Positions 1-8,415 of a stretch of DNA of 64,000 nucleotides are shown here, in pieces. Position 1 is the first letter of the stretch. The number at the start of each line of letters is the position of its first letter. Source of the stretch: Chersky-840 sp963764205 (lineage in GTDB: Bacteria > Actinomycetota > Acidimicrobiia > Acidimicrobiales > UBA8190); NCBI GenBank assembly GCA_963764205.1, contig CAVXRN010000002.1:744001-808000 (forward strand), written 5' to 3'. The notes beneath the pieces are model-generated. The model had not been told where the DNA came from. It did no database searches and was given only the letters and a program-made list of their open reading frames with translations. The position numbers were made by a program, and so were the translations under genes.

Positions 1-945
1 ACGTTCCCCTCGGCCGGCACGGTGACCTCGGTGGGTCGGATCGGGGCGCTCCTCGAGGTCCGCAGCGGGATCCACCCCGACCTCTCGGGCAAGCAGAACG
101 TCTATCTCTACGGCAACATCCTGGGCCTCACGCGTTCGGAGATCTCCGCCCGCTTCGACGACATCGTGGACTTCGCCGAGATCGGCGACGCCATCGACCG
201 CCAGGTGAAGTTCTATTCGACCGGCATGGCCATCCGCCTGGGGTTCGCCATCGCGGCGTTCTTGGAGCCCGACATCCTGCTCGTGGACGAGGTCTTGGCC
301 GTCGGCGACGCGCGCTTCCAGCAGAAATGCCTCGAGCGCATCAGCCAGGTCGTCGCCAACGGCACCTCGCTCTTCTACGTCTCGCACGACCTCCCCACGG
401 TCGAAGCGGTGTGCGACCGGGCCATGTGGCTCGCCGACAGCTACGTCCGGGCCGACGGCCCGGCGCGCGACGTGGTGAACCTGTACCGGGCCTCGGTCGA
501 GGAACAGGCGTCGCTGACCGTGGCCAACGACACCGGGGTGCGCATCCTCAAGGTGGAGATCAACGGGCCCGACGGCGGGCAGGTCCGCTCGGGTGAAGAG
601 GTGAACCTGCGGATCGTGGCCGAGTCCGAGGAGGCCATGTTCGGGGCCTTTCACATCGGGGTCTCCCAGGGCACGGCCATGCCGGTGTTCGTGCTGCGCT
701 ATGCCAGCTCCTTCCCCGAGGGCCAGTTCGAGCTGCGGTGCAAGATGCACGGCCTGCCCCTGCCCAAGGGCCGGTACTCGTTGTGGGGCGCCATGCGGGC
801 GCCGCGCGGGAGCGGCCCGTCGGCCATGCTCCCGTGGCAGCCGCTGACCTCGTTCGAGGCCTTCGGCCCGATCCCCATCAAGGCGCCCGCGGGAGTCATG
901 GTGTTGTCCCCGGTGTACGTGCCCGCCGACTGGGAGCTGTCCTGA
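1..945 (+). CDS. ABC transporter ATP-binding protein of a polysaccharide exporter (Wzt-like), 5'-truncated
   Basis: The frame is open from base 1, so the start and Walker A lie outside the window; 314 residues are visible. The ABC signature (YSTGM, about 214-228), Walker B (LLVDE, about 274-291) followed by VLAVGD, and the switch histidine in VSHD (about 379-390) are intact. The opening GRIGALLEV and the GKQNVYLYGNILG segment are typical of O-antigen and teichoic-acid exporters. Beyond the ATPase lie about 140 residues of a beta-rich C-terminal region, as in Wzt proteins, where it recognises the finished glycan. The protein would work on the cytoplasmic face with a two-component permease encoded upstream. 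Genes for glycosyl- and sulfotransferases follow directly. Confidence 0.9.
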   Translation, partial: TFPSAGTVTSVGRIGALLEVRSGIHPDLSGKQNVYLYGNILGLTRSEISARFDDIVDFAEIGDAIDRQVKFYSTGMAIRLGFAIAAFLEPDILLVDEVLAVGDARFQQKCLERISQVVANGTSLFYVSHDLPTVEAVCDRAMWLADSYVRADGPARDVVNLYRASVEEQASLTVANDTGVRILKVEINGPDGGQVRSGEEVNLRIVAESEEAMFGAFHIGVSQGTAMPVFVLRYASSFPEGQFELRCKMHGLPLPKGRYSLWGAMRAPRGSGPSAMLPWQPLTSFEAFGPIPIKAPAGVMVLSPVYVPADWELS

Positions 946-971
946 CCGCCGTTCCGCCCGGCCTCGACGGG

Positions 972-2834
972 GTGACCGCCGTCGTGGTCACCCACCTTCG
1001 ACCCCGTCTGGCCGGCGCCACCGTTCGCAGCCTTCTCGACGTCGAGGGCTTCAGCCCCGACCGGGTGGTCGTGGTCGTCAACGGCGAAGGCGGCCTCGAC
1101 GACCCCGAGCTCGAGAAGGTCGTCCGCATGGTGCGGCTCCCCTCGAACATCGGGCCGGCGGGGGGCTTCCACCACGGTCTGCTCGAGGCCTTCGCCGATC
1201 CCACGACGCGCTGGGCCTATCTGTGCGAGGACGACATGGTGTTGCTGCACCTGCCCACGCCGCGCGTGGCGGGATTGGTGCAGCGGGTCGAGACGAGCGG
1301 GCTCGACGCGGTCGGGGCGGTCGTGGCTTTCGGGCGCGTCTTCGTCCCGCGTTCGGGCCACACCGTGAACGTCGTCCCCCGCCGGGGCCAGCCCGGAGAG
1401 CTCGCCCCCGTGGACGTCTCGACCTGGGGGGCGACGCTGGTCTCGCGCGCCGTCGTCGACGCGGGCGTGCTTCCCGACGCCGAGCTCTTCTTCGGTTTCG
1501 AGGACTTCGACTTCTACTGCCGGGTGCGCGACGCCGGGTTCTCGGTGCTGGTCGACGTGGACTGCGCTCGCCGGGTCGCCCATCGCCAGACCTCGGCCGG
1601 TCGCGACGCAGCGCTGCGCGACCATCGGCCCATCGACGTCGACGAGCCATGGCGCGCGTACTACCTGGCGCGGAACTATTTCGCCCTGTCCCGCCGGCAC
1701 GGGCGACGGAGCTGGTTCGCGTGGCACTTCGTGTACTCGGCCCGCCGGCTCCAGCTGGCCGGCACATCGGCCGAGCGACGAGCGATCGTGCGCGGCGTGG
1801 TCGACGGTGCCCGGGGCCGCCTGGGCATCGACCCGCGCTACCTGCGCGAGGTGGGCGAGCGCGCCGCACCCGCCGGTGTCGACGTCGCGACCGGGGCCAC
1901 GTCGCTCGAGGCCGACAGCGCCCAGAACGACAGAGTCCAGAGCGACAGCCCCCAGAACGACACGGATCTCGGCGTCGTCCCGGCCACGCCGGCCGAGCTC
2001 GGGCCGTCGGTGCTGGCCATGGTGCTGTCGCACAATGCGCCCGCCGCGCTCGGGCGCTGTCTCGACGCCATCGCACAGCAGAGCGTCAGGCCCGGCGCCG
2101 TCCTCGTGGTGGACAACGCCAGCGAGCCGCCGGTCCGACGTGCGGACCTGGGGACGGCGGTGCCGGTCTCGGTGTTGCGCTCGGACACCAACCTCGGCCC
2201 CGCCGGCGGTTGGGCGCTCGCCTTCGAGGAGCTCCAGGCGGGCTCGTACGACTTCGCCTGGGTCATGGACGACGACATCGTGGCCGACCCCGATTGTCTC
2301 GAGACCCTCTTGGGCCAGGCCCGCCACGATCCCAAAGCGGCGTTCTGCTTTCCCCGCGCCGTGCAGCCCGACGGCACCGTGGGGGAGTGGGGCTCGTGGT
2401 GCGGCTTCGTGGTGTCGAAGCACATCGTCGAACACGTGGGCGTGCCCCGGGCCGAGCTGTTCTGGTGGGCCGAGGACAACGAGTACTGCCACTGGCGCAT
2501 CCCGCAAGCCGGGTATCCCCGCCGGTTGGTGGACGGGGCCGTGGTCCAACACGACGCCGTGCGCCAGGGCGAGCGCGTGCCGCTGTGGAAGTACTACTAC
2601 GAGGCCCGCAACATGCTCTATCTCCACCTCCACGTCATGCACCGGGTCGGGTGGTACCCGCGCAACGTGACCAAGCTCGTGGCCCGGGCTCTGCTCCGGG
2701 AGCGGGGTCGTCGCCTGGCGTGCCTGCGCACCATCCTCCTCGGCCTCTCCGACGGCGCCATGGGCCGCCTCGGCATGCGCTTCCCGGTGGAGCCCATGCA
2801 GGAGCAGCCCCGTCCCGGGCCCGCCGCCCGCTGA
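972..2834 (+). CDS. Tandem two-domain GT2 glycosyltransferase
   Basis: About 620 residues with two GT-A domains in one chain. Domain 1 (about 1-290) has an EDD acidic motif near residues 86-88 and GPAGGF at 61-66. Domain 2 (about 345-600) repeats the plan with GPAGGW at 409-414 and DDD at 433-435. The linker (about 300-345) is acidic and contains a repeated DSxQND unit. The N..GPAGG signature is shared with rhamnosyl- and galactofuranosyltransferases of actinobacteria, so two sugars may be added in succession. I chose GTG 972 because VTAVVVTH is a typical GT2 beginning; the frame is open further upstream and could overlap the ABC gene. Donor sugars cannot be told from sequence. Confidence 0.85.
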   Translation: MTAVVVTHLRPRLAGATVRSLLDVEGFSPDRVVVVVNGEGGLDDPELEKVVRMVRLPSNIGPAGGFHHGLLEAFADPTTRWAYLCEDDMVLLHLPTPRVAGLVQRVETSGLDAVGAVVAFGRVFVPRSGHTVNVVPRRGQPGELAPVDVSTWGATLVSRAVVDAGVLPDAELFFGFEDFDFYCRVRDAGFSVLVDVDCARRVAHRQTSAGRDAALRDHRPIDVDEPWRAYYLARNYFALSRRHGRRSWFAWHFVYSARRLQLAGTSAERRAIVRGVVDGARGRLGIDPRYLREVGERAAPAGVDVATGATSLEADSAQNDRVQSDSPQNDTDLGVVPATPAELGPSVLAMVLSHNAPAALGRCLDAIAQQSVRPGAVLVVDNASEPPVRRADLGTAVPVSVLRSDTNLGPAGGWALAFEELQAGSYDFAWVMDDDIVADPDCLETLLGQARHDPKAAFCFPRAVQPDGTVGEWGSWCGFVVSKHIVEHVGVPRAELFWWAEDNEYCHWRIPQAGYPRRLVDGAVVQHDAVRQGERVPLWKYYYEARNMLYLHLHVMHRVGWYPRNVTKLVARALLRERGRRLACLRTILLGLSDGAMGRLGMRFPVEPMQEQPRPGPAAR

Positions 2835-2837
2835 CCG

Positions 2838-3866
2838 ATGCCCGACGACGACCGCAGCACGCCCGGGACACGGCGCGCCGGCGACGACGAGCGGCCCACC
2901 CCGAACCTGTTCATCGTGGGGGCGCCCAAGTCCGGTACCACGGCCCTGGCCACGTACCTCGGCGCCCATCCCGATGTGTTCGTGGCCGGCAAGGAGCTGA
3001 GCTACTTCGGCAGCGACCTGGAGTTCCGGACGACCAAGGGTGGTCGGTGGCGGATCGGGTACGACACGTACCTCGAGTGGTTCGCCCACCACGGCGACGT
3101 GCGGTACCGGGCGGACCGGTCGGTCTTCTACCTGTACTCATCGCGCGCCGCGACGGAGATCCACTCGTACGACCCCGGCAGCCGGGTCATCGCACTGCTG
3201 CGCAACCCCGTCGACCAGATGCACTCGGAGCACAGCGAGATGCTGTTCCAGGGCGACGAGGACATCGCCTCGTTCGCCGACGCCGTCGCGGCCGAGGACG
3301 ATCGCCGGCGTGGGGAGCGCGTCCCGCCCGGATGCCAGAAGGTGTTCGGCCTCCTCTACCGCGACATCGCCCGCTACTGCGTCCAGATCGAGCGCTACTT
3401 CGCACTGTTCGGTCGGGACCAGGTGTGCGTGCTGCTCTACGACGACCTCGTGGCCGACCCCGGCGGAACCTACCGCCGCGTCCTCGAGTTCCTCGACGTC
3501 GACCCCGGTCACCAACCGGAATTCGCGGTGGTCAACGCCAACAAGGTCGTGCGCAGCACGCGCCTACGCGAGCTGCTGCGCGCCGCGCCGCCGGGCCTGC
3601 GCCGCCTGGGCCGGAGCGTCGTCCGAGACCAGTACGCCCGAGCCGCGCTGCGCCGCCGTCTGCACGGGCTCAACACAGCGGGGAGAGCCCGCCCCCCCAT
3701 GCCGAGCGTCCTCCGGGCCCGACTGGCCGAGGAGTTCGCACCCGAGGTGCTGCGCCTCGAGACGCTGCTCGACCGGGACCTGGCGTCATGGCGACCCTCG
3801 GGCGCCGGCGACGGCGGCCCTCGCCTCCCTCGGTCGGGCGCGGCTGCGGACCGACGGGGGAGCTAG
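2838..3866 (+). CDS. Sulfotransferase family protein (first of six)
   Basis: A 342-residue PAPS-dependent sulfotransferase-fold protein. The 5'-phosphosulfate loop GAPKSGTT is at residues 28-35, preceded by NLFIVG. The 3'-phosphate binding segment RNPVDQMHS is at 122-130. Length and motifs match the soluble prokaryotic relatives of heparan and chondroitin sulfotransferases. It most resembles the broken gene at 41437 (same NLF-IGAPK-GTT opening). It starts with ATG three bases after the preceding stop and is followed after three bases by a second sulfotransferase, so it belongs to the same operon. The acceptor is probably a hydroxyl on the exported glycan or its lipid-linked precursor (inference). 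Confidence 0.88.
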   Translation: MPDDDRSTPGTRRAGDDERPTPNLFIVGAPKSGTTALATYLGAHPDVFVAGKELSYFGSDLEFRTTKGGRWRIGYDTYLEWFAHHGDVRYRADRSVFYLYSSRAATEIHSYDPGSRVIALLRNPVDQMHSEHSEMLFQGDEDIASFADAVAAEDDRRRGERVPPGCQKVFGLLYRDIARYCVQIERYFALFGRDQVCVLLYDDLVADPGGTYRRVLEFLDVDPGHQPEFAVVNANKVVRSTRLRELLRAAPPGLRRLGRSVVRDQYARAALRRRLHGLNTAGRARPPMPSVLRARLAEEFAPEVLRLETLLDRDLASWRPSGAGDGGPRLPRSGAAADRRGS

Positions 3867-3869
3867 GGC

Positions 3870-4721
3870 ATGGCGGGCGTCGTCGTCCTGGGCATGCACC
3901 GTAGCGGGACCTCCGCCGTGAGCCGGATCCTGAACCTGCTCGGCGCCGACGTCGGCCCCGAGAGCGATCTCCTGACCGAGTTCGACAATCCCGCCGGTCA
4001 CTGGGAGAGCAGGGCCCTCGTGGCCTGCAACGACCGGATCCTGGCGGCCTTCGGGCGTTCGTGGGACTTCCCGCCGCGCCTGGCCCCGGGGTGGGAGTAC
4101 TCCGAGCGGGCCACAGCACTGCTGCCTGATCTCCGCGAGACGTTCACCTCGGTCTACCCCTCGAGCCCGTGGGTGTGGAAGGACCCTCGCACGTGCCTCA
4201 CGTTCCCGTTGTGGCGCCGGGTGATCGGGGACCGGTCCATCGTGGTGCTGGTGTGGCGCGATCCCGCTGCGGTGGTGGCGTCGGTCAAGCGGCGTGACGG
4301 GATCCCCACCGTCTACACGGTGGGGTTGTGGCACCACTACGTACGCGCCGCGGTGGCGTCCGCGTCGGGCCTGCCCGTCGTGTGCCTCCACTTCGAGGAC
4401 CTGGTGGCGGCCCCGACTGCTGCGGTCACAGCCCTGGCGGAGGACCTGGCGGCCTTGGGCCTCGAGCTCGGTGGCGACCCGGCGGCCGCGGCGGCCTCCA
4501 TGCAGGGGCAGCTCGTGCACACCGGGCCCACCTCGCCTCTGGTCCGACACCTCACCTCGTCCATCGTCGAGGTGGTGCGCTCCCTGCCGCGACGCAGCGA
4601 CGTCTTCGCCCCGCCCCGCTGGCGCGAACCGTTCTGGGTCCGTCCCCTGCTGGTGGCCTATCGGGGCCCCTGGGCCCTGCGGGCCCGGGCCGGGTACCCG
4701 CTGCGGGTGGGCTCGGCATGA
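3870..4721 (+). CDS. Sulfotransferase family protein, GMHRSGTS subfamily
   Basis: 283 residues. The nucleotide loop GMHRSGTS is at residues 8-15. A WKDPR motif (103-107) and the segment VWRDPAAVVASV (128-139) match the 3'-phosphate binding region of sulfotransferases. It is a paralogue of the next gene and of the gene at 28401: all three share the GMHRSGTSA opening, the VWKDPR core and an LW..Y segment. The stop overlaps the ATG of the following gene (ATGA), so translation is probably coupled. The fold is well supported; transfer of sulfate rather than another activity is inferred from the family. Confidence 0.82.
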   Translation: MAGVVVLGMHRSGTSAVSRILNLLGADVGPESDLLTEFDNPAGHWESRALVACNDRILAAFGRSWDFPPRLAPGWEYSERATALLPDLRETFTSVYPSSPWVWKDPRTCLTFPLWRRVIGDRSIVVLVWRDPAAVVASVKRRDGIPTVYTVGLWHHYVRAAVASASGLPVVCLHFEDLVAAPTAAVTALAEDLAALGLELGGDPAAAAASMQGQLVHTGPTSPLVRHLTSSIVEVVRSLPRRSDVFAPPRWREPFWVRPLLVAYRGPWALRARAGYPLRVGSA

Positions 4722-5629
4722 AGGGCTCGCCGCCGCGCGGCGTCGTGGTCCTCGGGATGCACCGCAGCGGCACCTCGGCCGCCACGCGCCTGGTCAACGT
4801 GTTGGGCCCCGCCACGTGCGCGCCGGGCGACATGGTGCGTGGCCCGTGGAACCCGAGCGGGCACTTCGAGAGCCGCACGCTCATGCACCTGAACAACTCC
4901 CTGCTGAACCAGATGGGCCGGACATGGTGGTACCCGCCCCCGGCGGGGAGCGACTACGACCGCGTGGCGGACGCGATCACCACGTCGCCGAGGCGCGCCC
5001 GCCGCGTCTTCCGACGCGTCCACCCCCGCGCCCCGTGGGTGTGGAAGGACCCCCGCACCTCGGTGCTGCTGCCGTTCTGGCGTCGGGCCCTGGGGCCGAA
5101 GCTGGCGGCGGTGGTCGTCGTGCGCAACCCGCTCGACGTGGCGTTGTCGATGCAGCGTCGCCACAGCGTCACGATCGCTTTCGCCGTGGCGTTGTGGGAG
5201 CGCTACAACCGGCTCATCCTCCTCCACAGTGCGGGCATGCCGGTGCTCGTGACCCGGTACGACGACCTGGTGGCCGACCCCGGCGCCTGGACCGAGCGCA
5301 CCCGGGCCTTTCTCACCGGCCTCGGGATGCACCTCGCGGGGGCCGGTGACAGCGCGGCGACGGCACAGGACTTCGTCGACCCCGAGCTCCGCCACAGCGC
5401 CCACTCCCGAGCAGCGTTGACCGACGGCGCGCCCCAGTCACTGGCGGTCTACGACGCGCTCGAGGCCGTCGTCGGCGTGAGTGCGTCGTTCGTCGCGCCC
5501 GAGCTGCCCCCCGAGCCGGACGCGGTCGCCGCCGAGCTCGACGCGGTGGGACCGAGCACCGAGCTCGCCTGGCACCCACCGTCGGGCGCACCCGCCCCGG
5601 GCGCCGGCTCCGCGGGCGAGTCGGGGTAG
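4718..5629 (+). CDS. Sulfotransferase family protein, GMHRSGTS subfamily
   Basis: 303 residues starting at ATG 4718 within an ATGA overlap. GMHRSGTS lies at residues 13-20, followed by VWKDPRTS and the RNPLDVALS 3'-phosphate binding segment. It is close in sequence to its upstream neighbour and to the gene at 28401, which suggests duplication and divergence for different acceptor positions. The last 40 or so residues are rich in Pro, Glu and Ala, without recognisable structure. The next gene begins 11 bases downstream. Confidence 0.82.
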   Translation: MKGSPPRGVVVLGMHRSGTSAATRLVNVLGPATCAPGDMVRGPWNPSGHFESRTLMHLNNSLLNQMGRTWWYPPPAGSDYDRVADAITTSPRRARRVFRRVHPRAPWVWKDPRTSVLLPFWRRALGPKLAAVVVVRNPLDVALSMQRRHSVTIAFAVALWERYNRLILLHSAGMPVLVTRYDDLVADPGAWTERTRAFLTGLGMHLAGAGDSAATAQDFVDPELRHSAHSRAALTDGAPQSLAVYDALEAVVGVSASFVAPELPPEPDAVAAELDAVGPSTELAWHPPSGAPAPGAGSAGESG

Positions 5630-5639
5630 GGGCGCTGCC

Positions 5640-6407
5640 ATGGACCTGATCGAACGGCCCGGTGGCGTCGTCCGCCGCCATCCGTGGGAGCTGTCCCGGG
5701 CCCGGTTCTTCCTCGCGCTGCTGGAGCGGCTCGAGCTCCTCGGGACGACCGACCGATGGCTCGACGTCGGTGCCGGTGACGCCTGGTTCGCGCAGCAGCT
5801 GCGGAGTGTGTTGCCGTCCGGGGCCCGGCTCACCTGCTGGGACGCGTTCTACCCCACCCCACAGCCGCCGGAGTGGGCCGAGGTCTTTCCCGGCATCGAG
5901 TTCAGCGCGCAACGGCCCGAGGGGCTCTTCGGCGGCGTCCTCATGCTCGACGTGATCGAGCACGTCGAGGACGACGTCGGCTTCGTGCGCGAGGTGGTAG
6001 AGCAATCGCTCGCGCCGCGAGGCTGGGTGCTCGTGAGCGTGCCCGCCTACCAGTCGTTGTTCAGCGCGCACGACACGGCGCTCAAGCACTTCCGTCGCTA
6101 CGCCCCCCGGGCCATCTGCTCGGTGCTCGAGTCGGCCGGCCTCGAGGTCCGTGCCCGTGGCGGTCTGTTCCACGGCCTGCTCCCCGTGCGCGGCGCCCAG
6201 GTCGTGGTGGAGCGGTACCGACCGCCGGCGACCACACCCACCGGGATCGGCGCCTGGCACGGAGGCCCGCGACTCACCCGGGCCCTGACGGTGGCCCTCG
6301 ACACCGAGGCCCGAGCGTCGCTGGCCCTGGCCGCCCGACGCCTTCCCACGCCGCCGGGCTTGACCACCTGGGCGTTGTGCCGTCGCGCCTCGGAGCGCGG
6401 CTCGTGA
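5640..6407 (+). CDS. Class I SAM-dependent methyltransferase
   Basis: 255 residues. Motif I (LDVGAGDAWFA) is near residues 41-51, and the acidic post-motif LMLDVIEHVEDD is typical of ubiE/COQ5-like small-molecule methyltransferases. ATG 5640 was taken because it follows the previous stop by 11 bases and gives the usual N-terminal helices before motif I. The stop overlaps the GTG of the following glycosyltransferase (GTGA). In this setting it probably methylates a sugar hydroxyl or a lipid-linked intermediate; the acceptor is unknown. Confidence 0.82.
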   Translation: MDLIERPGGVVRRHPWELSRARFFLALLERLELLGTTDRWLDVGAGDAWFAQQLRSVLPSGARLTCWDAFYPTPQPPEWAEVFPGIEFSAQRPEGLFGGVLMLDVIEHVEDDVGFVREVVEQSLAPRGWVLVSVPAYQSLFSAHDTALKHFRRYAPRAICSVLESAGLEVRARGGLFHGLLPVRGAQVVVERYRPPATTPTGIGAWHGGPRLTRALTVALDTEARASLALAARRLPTPPGLTTWALCRRASERGS

Positions 6408-7285
6408 CACCGCCGTCGCAGCCCGCGGTGATCGTCGTCCCCTGCTTCAACGAGGAGGACCGGATCGACGAGGACGCCTTCTTCGGCCTGGCCGCGACGG
6501 GCGAGGTGCGCCTGCTGTTCGTCGACGACGGCTCGACCGACGGCACCGGGAGGGTCCTGGCCCGCATGGCCGAGTCCTCCGACGGCATCGAGGTCTTCAC
6601 CATGCCCGCCAATGCCGGAAAGGCCGAAGCGGTCCGCGGCGGGCTGCTCGTCGCGGTGCGCGGGGGTGCTGCGGTGGTCGGGTACTACGACGCAGATCTG
6701 GCCACACCGCCCGACGAGTTGTTGCGCCTCACCCGGGAGCTCGTGGCGCGCCCGGAGCTCTCCGGCGTCCTCGCCAGCCGCGTGGCGCGGCTCGGGAGCT
6801 CGATCGAACGGAGCGCGTGGCGCCACTACATCGGTCGCGCCTACGCCACCATCGCGTCGATGGCCCTCGGGATCACCGTCTACGACACCCAGTGCGGGGC
6901 CAAGGTCTTCCGCGTCGATGACACCTTCGTCGCGGCGTTGGCCGAGCCCTTCCGTTCGTCGTGGGCGTTCGACGCAGAGTTGCTGCACCGCCTCCTGCGC
7001 GGCAATTCCCAGGTCCCGGGTATGCCGGTCACGAGTTTCGTCGAGCTCCCCCTGACGGCGTGGCGAGACGTGGCGGGCTCCAAGATGCGGTTCGGGCCGG
7101 CCGTCGCCGCGCTGGTTGACCTGGTCCGCATGGCTCGGGCCCGGACCCGTCGGGGGACGTCGACAGACGGCGCCGAGCCGGCCGGCGCCGCGGTCATGGC
7201 ACCCCAGCTCCCTCGAACGCGCCGGCCGGGCGCGGGGCCGGGTCCCGAGGACCGCGCCGGGGGGACCGGGAGGACGCAGGCCTGA
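6404..7285 (+). CDS. GT2 glycosyltransferase, dolichyl/polyprenyl-phosphate sugar synthase type
   Basis: 293 residues from GTG 6404 (GTGA overlap). The GT-A fold is marked by PCFNEEDRID, DDGSTDGTG and the metal-binding DAD at 96-98. The segment DTQCGAKVF (161-169) is characteristic of the Alg5/DPM1-like branch that makes polyprenyl-phosphate-linked sugars. Such donors are used by GT-C enzymes on the outer face of the membrane, and the window has several GT-C-like proteins. No C-terminal membrane helices are present; the tail from about 245 is low-complexity and basic. It is the last gene of the first operon. Confidence 0.8.
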   Translation: MTPPSQPAVIVVPCFNEEDRIDEDAFFGLAATGEVRLLFVDDGSTDGTGRVLARMAESSDGIEVFTMPANAGKAEAVRGGLLVAVRGGAAVVGYYDADLATPPDELLRLTRELVARPELSGVLASRVARLGSSIERSAWRHYIGRAYATIASMALGITVYDTQCGAKVFRVDDTFVAALAEPFRSSWAFDAELLHRLLRGNSQVPGMPVTSFVELPLTAWRDVAGSKMRFGPAVAALVDLVRMARARTRRGTSTDGAEPAGAAVMAPQLPRTRRPGAGPGPEDRAGGTGRTQA

Positions 7286-7404
7286 ACGGGCCCCGCCCGG
7301 CCGCCAGTGACACTGAGAATCCCCGGAGAGAACGCCCAGGTCGGTCCTCAATTGTGATGATGACCCGTACCCCCATCGGTCCTATGGTTACCTCGGGGGT
7401 GAGG

Positions 7405-7458
7405 ATGAACGACCTCGGGCGCCGCCACCTGAGCGGCAACGGGCTCTTGGCCCCGTGA
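7405..7458 (+). CDS. Possible 17-residue leader ORF coupled to the next gene
   Basis: A short frame from ATG 7405 ends in a TGA that overlaps GTG 7455 as GTGA, the same junction used throughout this window. A TATGGT -10-like box lies at 7383-7388. GTG 7455 would begin a basic MKRTRARRR segment, which fits the missing n-region of the following signal peptide. Support is positional only. Confidence 0.3.
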   Translation: MNDLGRRHLSGNGLLAP

Positions 7459-7479
7459 AGCGAACGCGCGCGCGCCGGC

Positions 7480-8415
7480 GTGTTTGGTCCACGCGTCCTG
7501 CTCGTCGTCCTCGTCGTCACCGTCGGGTCGGGTCTCAGTTCCACCGCGGCCTTCGCCAACGCGGCGGCCCCCACCGAGTCGCCCATGACGGCGGGATCCG
7601 TCGTGTTGAACGCGAACGGCACGGTGACCGTCACCGCGTCGGGGACGTGGATCTGGCAATTCGGCCGGGAGAGCGCCACCACGCCGGGCCTCGACGCCAC
7701 GGTCAACCATCCCTGTGACAGCCGAACCGGCGTGGGCTGGGGAGTCGCCTGGGCCGACCCCAGCGACCCGGGGATCACCGAGACGTACACCACGAGGCAC
7801 GGGTCGCCGATCACGGCCACGGTGCAGGTCGGGTCCAAAGGCGTGGACCCCATCAACGGTGACCGCAGCGTGACCTACGACCCCCACGACCCCTGCGGCC
7901 ACTTCGTCCAGACCAACAGCCCGCGTCCGGGGGACGGCTACGACACCGGGACATGGCAGAGCCAGCACACCTACGCCAGCGAGGCGACGCTTCCCCGCGA
8001 CGTCTGTGTCATCACCTACGACCTCGGTTTCGGGCGGCCGCCGACACCGCACCGGCTCGACTTCGACAACAACGACAACTCCGTGCAGTGGGCGCTGTTC
8101 ACGCAGGGGTCGTGGGATATGAGCACCACCGACGACAACTGCGCCACGCTCCCCCCGGCTGTGGCCGCCCCGCCTGCGCCCCCACCCGTCGTGCCACCGC
8201 CGGTCAAGACCGTCAGCCACACCGTCCCGGCCAAGGCCCCGGTGCCGGTGGCGACCAAGCCGGCGGGCGTCCTCGCCTTCACGGGCTTCGGGCGGATCGG
8301 GCAACTCGTGGCGTTGCTGGGCGTCATCCTGGTGGCGCTGGGCTGCGCCTTGTACTTCCTCGACGTCCGAAAATCCGACATCCGCAAGGCGATGTCGTGG
8401 CTGCTCGGGTTATGA
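7480..8415 (+). CDS. Exported surface protein with LAFTG (LAxTG-type) sorting signal
   Basis: 311 residues. The N-terminus is a hydrophobic run ending in TAAFANA, a likely signal peptidase site, but with this GTG start it lacks the usual basic n-region. If one base is removed just upstream, GTG 7455 supplies MKRTRARRR and a complete signal peptide; 7455-8415 is 961 bases, i.e. 3n+1. The body (about 30-230) holds many Asp/Thr and paired Cys and no domain I recognise. A Pro-rich linker leads to LAFTG at 265-269, then a hydrophobic helix and a basic tail. LAxTG is the motif of class E sortases in high-GC Gram-positives, so wall anchoring is likely. No sortase gene is in the window. Confidence 0.72.
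   Translation: MFGPRVLLVVLVVTVGSGLSSTAAFANAAAPTESPMTAGSVVLNANGTVTVTASGTWIWQFGRESATTPGLDATVNHPCDSRTGVGWGVAWADPSDPGITETYTTRHGSPITATVQVGSKGVDPINGDRSVTYDPHDPCGHFVQTNSPRPGDGYDTGTWQSQHTYASEATLPRDVCVITYDLGFGRPPTPHRLDFDNNDNSVQWALFTQGSWDMSTTDDNCATLPPAVAAPPAPPPVVPPPVKTVSHTVPAKAPVPVATKPAGVLAFTGFGRIGQLVALLGVILVALGCALYFLDVRKSDIRKAMSWLLGL

Noticed and set aside
699..3092. A 797-codon open frame on the minus strand opposite the tandem GT2 and sulfotransferase genes
   Set aside because: It is a shadow caused by high GC: composition is low-complexity (Gly, His, Arg, Val), no domain is visible, and clear genes occupy the other strand.
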